DNA from: Loxodes magnus | Lineage: Eukaryota > Ciliophora > Karyorelictea > Loxodida > Loxodidae | DNA length: 64,000 bases | Reading direction: 5' to 3' | Assembly (NCBI GenBank): GCA_946699065.1 | Contig: CAMPDV010000144.1 | Coordinates: 372,001-436,000, forward strand | Part shown: piece by piece, positions 59,401 through 64,000 of the stretch | How positions within the stretch are numbered: position 1 is the stretch's first letter | Layout of the letters: the number at the start of each line of letters is the position of its first letter | Made by a program: the position numbers and the translations under genes | Notes under the pieces: model-generated | The model's database searches: none | Told to the model about the DNA's origin: nothing | The model's input: the letters and a program-made list of their open reading frames with translations, nothing else

Positions 59401-61880
59401 TTTCTTACTTTTCTTCTTCACTTTTCTTAGAAATCATTCTTTTTAAACTTCTAGTATTCGATAACTTTCAATTACCTTAGTGAAACTGATACTCTTTTTC
59501 TTACTTTTCTTCTTCACTTTTCTTAGAAATCATTCTTTTTAAACTTCTAGTATTCGATAACTTTCAATTACCTTAGTGAAACTGATACTCTTTTTCTTAC
59601 TTTTCTTCTTCACTTTTCTTAGAAATCATTCTTTTTAAACTTCTAGTATTCGATAACTTTCAATTACCTTAGTGAAACTGATACTCTTTTTCTTACTTTT
59701 CTTCTTCACTTTCAATTCTTAGTGAAACTGATACTCTTTTTCTTACTTTTCTTCTTCATCATTCTTTTTAAACTTCTAGTATTCGATAACTTTCAATTAC
59801 CTTAGTGAAACTGATACTCTTTTTCTTACTTTTCTTCTTCACTTTTCTTAGAAATCATTCTTTTTAAACTTCTAGTATTCGATAACTTTCAATTACCTTA
59901 GTGAAACTGATACTCTTTTTCTTACTTTTCTTCTTCACTTTTCTTAGAAATCATTCTTTTTAAACTTCTAGTATTCGATAACTTTCAATTACCTTAGTGA
60001 AACTGATACTCTTTTTCTTACTTTTCTTCTTCACTTTTCTTAGAAATCATTCTTTTTAAACTTCTAGTATTCGATAACTTTCAATTACCTTAGTGAAACT
60101 GATACTCTTTTTCTTACTTTTCTTCTTCACTTTTCTTAGAAATCATTCTTTTTAAACTTCTAGTATTCGATAACTTTCAATTACCTTAGTGAAACTGATA
60201 CTCTTTTTCTTACTTTTCTTCTTCACTTTTCTTAGAAATCATTCTTTTTAAACTTCTAGTATTCGATAACTTTCAATTACCTTAGTGAAACTGATACTCT
60301 TTTTCTTACTTTTCTTCTTCACTTTTCTTAGAAATCATTCTTTTTAAACTTCTAGTATTCGATAACTTTCAATTACCTTAGTGAAACTGATACTCTTTTT
60401 CTTACTTTTCTTCTTCACTTTTCTTAGAAATCATTCTTTTTAAACTTCTAGTATTCGATAACTTTCAATTACCTTAGTGAAACTGATACTCTTTTTCTTA
60501 CTTTTCTTCTTCACTTTTCTTAGAAATCATTCTTTTTAAACTTCTAGTATTCGATAACTTTCAATTACCTTAGTGAAACTGATACTCTTTTTCTTACTTT
60601 TCTTCTTCACTTTTCTTAGAAATCATTCTTTTTAAACTTCTAGTATTCGATAACTTTCAATTACCTTAGTGAAACTGATACTCTTTTTCTTACTTTTCTT
60701 CTTCACTTTTCTTAGAAATCATTCTTTTTAAACTTCTAGTATTCGATAACTTTCAATTACCTTAGTGAAACTGATACTCTTTTTCTTACTTTTCTTCTTC
60801 ACTTTTCTTAGAAATCATTCTTTTTAAACTTCTAGTATTCGATAACTTTCAATTACCTTAGTGAAACTGATACTCTTTTTCTTACTTTTCTTCTTCACTT
60901 TTCTTAGAAATCATTCTTTTTAAACTTCTAGTATTCGATAACTTTCAATTACCTTAGTGAAACTGATACTCTTTTTCTTACTTTTCTTCTTCACTTTTCT
61001 TAGAAATCATTCTTTTTAAACTTCTAGTATTCGATAACTTTCAATTACCTTAGTGAAACTGATACTCTTTTTCTTACTTTTCTTCTTCACTTTTCTTAGA
61101 AATCATTCTTTTTAAACTTCTAGTATTCGATAACTTTCAATTACCTTAGTGAAACTGATACTCTTTTTCTTACTTTTCTTCTTCACTTTTCTTAGAAATC
61201 ATTCTTTTTAAACTTCTAGTATTCGATAACTTTCAATTACCTTTAGTGAAACTGATACTCTTTTTCTTACTTTTCTTCTTCACTTTTCTTAGAAATCATT
61301 CTTTTTAAACTTCTAGTATTCGATAACTTTCAATTACCTTAGTGAAACTGATACTCTTTTTCTTACTTTTCTTCTTCACTTTTCTTAGAAATCATTCTTT
61401 TTAAACTTCTAGTATTCGATAACTTTCAATTACCTTAGTGAAACTGATACTCTTTTTCTTACTTTTCTTCTTCACTTTTCTTAGAAATCATTCTTTTTAA
61501 ACTTCTAGTATTCGATAACTTTCAATTACCTTAGTGAAACTGATACTCTTTTTCTTACTTTTCTTCTTCACTTTTCTTAGAAATCATTCTTTTTAAACTT
61601 CTAGTATTCGATAACTTTCAATTACCTTAGTGAAACTGATACTCTTTTTCTTACTTTTCTTCTTCACTTTTCTTAGAAATCATTCTTTTTAAACTTCTAG
61701 TATTCGATAACTTTCAATTACCTTAGTGAAACTGATACTCTTTTTCTTACTTTTCTTCTTCACTTTTCTTAGAAATCATTCTTTTTAAACTTCTAGTATT
61801 CGATAACTTTCAATTACCTTAGTGAAACTGATACTCTTTTTCTTACTTTTCTTCTTCACTTTTCTTAGAAATCATTCTTT
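56411..61880. repeat. Satellite: about 57 copies of a 96-bp unit
   Basis: AAACTGATACTCTTTTTCTT recurs every 96 bp from 56411. The copies are almost identical. Irregularities are a pair of shortened units (50 bp at 59675, 83 bp at 59725), one inserted T near 61243, and a final partial unit ending at 61880. 96 is a multiple of three and, with TGA as Trp, no frame has a stop, but the near-perfect uniformity over 5.5 kb and lack of flanking exon favour non-coding satellite. The plus strand is strongly pyrimidine-rich. Confidence 0.95.
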
Positions 61881-62639
61881 TGTTATTAATTCTTATTTAA
61901 TAGTTTTTCTTAGTAATTTTTTTATATTTTAAATTTCTTCACTATTTTCTTATTTTTTTTCAAAGAGATTTAAAATTGAATTAATCAAAATGTTTATTTT
62001 TTTTTCATTTTCGACAAAAGTTTTTAACATGTTTTATTTTTATCTTTTTTGCCTAAAATGCTTAGATTTTATTTTATTATTTTTTTCTATGAATACTTTT
62101 CAAATTTTTTATTTTTAAGTTGTTTTTTTTTTCTATTTTTCTTCTCTTTCGAAATCTATAAATAACAATATTTTTTTTTTTTTATTATGTTTTCCATTAC
62201 TTTTTCTATATATTCTAATTTTTTTAAACCCAAAAGATTTTCTTCTTTTTACGTCCTAATTTCTCCTAAATTGCTAAAATATTACCTCAAAAATCATTAT
62301 CACTTTTTCATTTTAAAAAAAATTTTTTCTATCAGATATCTTTATATACATTAATCGAATTCGGTGTTCGTTTTTAGACTTTCGCTTTAAAAATATTTAA
62401 AGTTTATTTTGTACTAATAAATTCATGTAGTTTAAAAAGCTGTCAAAAAACTAAATTATATTTTTTACAATGTAAATCTAAACATGATCTTTTTTCTCCT
62501 TTATTAACTCTTAAAATCACAAAAATTGTTCTTTACCCAAAATCAAAAAAATTTTCACATCTCAATTAAAAAAATTAGCACAACCCAAAGTCAAAACATT
62601 TCGAATCCAAAATCGAAAATTTAATCAGCATTTTTTTAT

Positions 62640-62810
62640 TCCCATTTTTTTTCTAAACCCTTTTTTATTTATAAACTTTTTTACAAAATTTATTTCTTTC
62701 TGACCTTTTTCATCCCGATTTCCCCCAGTTTGTTCCGTTCCAGATCCTCCCTATAGTATAAAACTCTGAGCAAAAAAAGGCTTTTACACTTTTTGCCATT
62801 TTGAATACAT
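62640..62810. repeat. ~170-bp repeat, copy 1
   Basis: Contains CCCCCAGTTTGTTCCGT and GCAAAAAAAGGCTTTTACAC, both repeated at 63225-63400. A third, partial and inverted-looking relative (GCAGTGTAAAAAGCGGAGC) is near 62900. Confidence 0.85.
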
Positions 62811-63224
62811 CTTTATTACTTTCAGATTTCCAAAATACATTAAAAAAAATTATAAGTTCTATTTCAAAATTTCCTAAGGGTATTTCACTCCGAAAAAAGT
62901 CTTGCAGTGTAAAAAGCGGAGCAAAAAAACAAATTTATATTTTTCACGATTTAATGCTATAAATACTCTTATTCCCCTTTCATTCATCTCTAAAAATCAA
63001 AAAAATACCTAAACCCAATTCTTAAAATTTTTATCACAAACATAAATCGAATTTTTTCAATCAAAAAAAAATTTTCAAACCCAAACTCAAAATTTTCAAA
63101 ACCAAAATCAAAATTTTTTCAATTCCAATATCAAATAATTTTCAATTCCCAATTCAATAAAATTTTAAAAACTAAAACTAACATTTTTAAAACCAAAATC
63201 AAAAAAAATTTCTCGAATTTTTTT

Positions 63225-63400
63225 ATTCCCATTTTTTTTCTAACCCCTTTTTTATTTATAAACTTTTCTTTAAAAATTATTCCTTTCTGACATTCTACTT
63301 ATCCCGAAATCCCCCAGTTTGTTCCGTCCCAACTCAGCCCTATAGTGTAAAACGCTGAGCAAAAAAAGGCTTTCACACTTTTTGCCATTTTCAGGGCTTC
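63225..63400. repeat. ~170-bp repeat, copy 2
   Basis: Same order of blocks as 62640-62810, including CCCATTTTTTTTCTAA at its start and TTTTTGCCATTTT at its end. Confidence 0.85.
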
Positions 63401-63539
63401 TAACTCATGCAAATTTAATCTGCTGCACATTCAAATGTAGTACTCTACATTTTCCCTATCGTAAAAACACATAATACAACTTAAAAATAATAATAATAAG
63501 ATTAAAACAACGTAACTAGCTTTTATTATGCAAAAAAAT

Positions 63540-63880
63540 GCACTAGCCCATAACTTAAAAAATTTCTAACACTAGAAAAATTCAAAATTTTTAGCTCTAG
63601 TAAATACTTCAAAAATTTTTCTAGCATCGGAAAATTAAAAAAAAAATTTAACTCTAGTACGTACTTCGAAAATTTTCCGTGCGCTTGAAAAAAAAAAAAA
63701 AAAAAAAAAAACTTTTTAACTCTAGTACATAACTCAAAAAAATTCTTTTGCTAAAAAAATGAAACTTTTTAACTCTAGTACGGAACTCAAAAATTTTCTA
63801 ACTCTAGGAAATTTAAAATTTTTGTAACTCTAGTACGTACTTCAAAAAAATTTCTAACACTTTAAAAAATATTAAATTCA
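63540..63880. repeat. Degenerate tandem repeat with AACTCTAGTACGTACTTC core
   Basis: The core or variants of it (CTCTAGTAC followed by an A/T-rich run) occur about every 60 bp, five to six times. AT-rich spacers of variable length separate them. Confidence 0.7.
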
Positions 63881-64000
63881 AAAAAAATTTAGAAAAAAAA
63901 TCTATACGTAAAATTTTTTCCTTTGAATCTTATAACAGAAAAAATATTTCTTTCGAATTGAAAACTTAAAAATTTTTTAACTTCTTTAAATATAAAAATT

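Larger units (their letters stand above)
61881..64000. other. Extremely AT-rich, gene-free right end
   Basis: Long T-runs and A-runs (for example 63689-63710) with no plausible protein frame. It contains the repeats listed separately. Texture resembles subtelomeric or pericentromeric DNA, but no telomere repeat is present. Confidence 0.6.

Noticed and set aside
56411..61880. Giant 32-residue-repeat protein encoded by the satellite
   Set aside because: All frames are stop-free under this code, so openness is no evidence; no flanking exon or start context was found. Kept only as a testable possibility.

Overview
The window is ciliate nuclear DNA: very AT-rich, and its genes only read through if TAA and TAG are glutamine. 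TGA also works as a sense codon. It sits exactly where Trp is invariant in a protein kinase (subdomain XI His-Pro-Trp), in many MORN repeats (Y-E-G-x-W) and in CCHC zinc knuckles (C-W-Y-C). Yet TGA also ends every intact gene seen here. Several genes need introns of only 17-23 nt (GT...AG) to stay in frame. TAR=Gln with TGA=Trp/stop is the code described for karyorelictean ciliates such as Loxodes; Condylostoma uses a related code. That assignment is inference. Standard-code ORF calls fragment or mislead throughout this window, and with few stop codons in any frame many reading frames look open, so paralogue comparison was the main tool.

Layout. 1-3 kb: a Ser/Thr kinase with a long Q/S/N-rich N-terminus (minus strand, C-terminus off the left edge) and an unidentified gene upstream of it. 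3.7-52 kb: a patchwork of diverged copies of two membrane-anchored coiled-coil gene types, here called A and B. Intact copies are A1 (4.1-6.5 kb), B2 (26.3-28.7), B3 (39.7-41.6) and B4 (49.8-51.6). Decayed copies are A4/B-minus (9.9-12.7), B1 (15.2-18.4), A2 (24.3-24.9) and A3 (38.6-39.2). Each intact member is a short N-terminus, one membrane helix, a coiled coil often with internal repeats, and a conserved ~165-180-residue C-terminal domain that ends at a TGA. The C-terminal ends of B1-B4 are spaced about 10, 13 and 10 kb apart, and intergenic blocks are shared, so the region looks like old tandem or segmental duplication of an A-B gene pair.

Through this runs a family of about twelve short retroposon-like elements coding for a CCHC zinc-knuckle (Gag-like) protein. 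Four copies are bounded by direct repeats of 9-19 bp, and in three of these an interrupted host reading frame rejoins when the element and one repeat are removed. Other genes include a zinc-motif protein (20 kb), a PH-like protein (47 kb), a family-C coiled-coil gene present twice (16 and 43-45 kb) and small unidentified genes. A ~300-400 bp repeat with conserved hairpins occurs three times and may encode a structured RNA.

53-56 kb: one large minus-strand gene for a MORN / F-box-like / leucine-rich-repeat protein. 56.4-61.9 kb: a nearly uniform satellite of about 57 copies of a 96-bp unit. 61.9-64 kb: extremely AT-rich, gene-free DNA with smaller repeats. No tRNA, rRNA, CRISPR array, telomere or recognisable reverse transcriptase was found.
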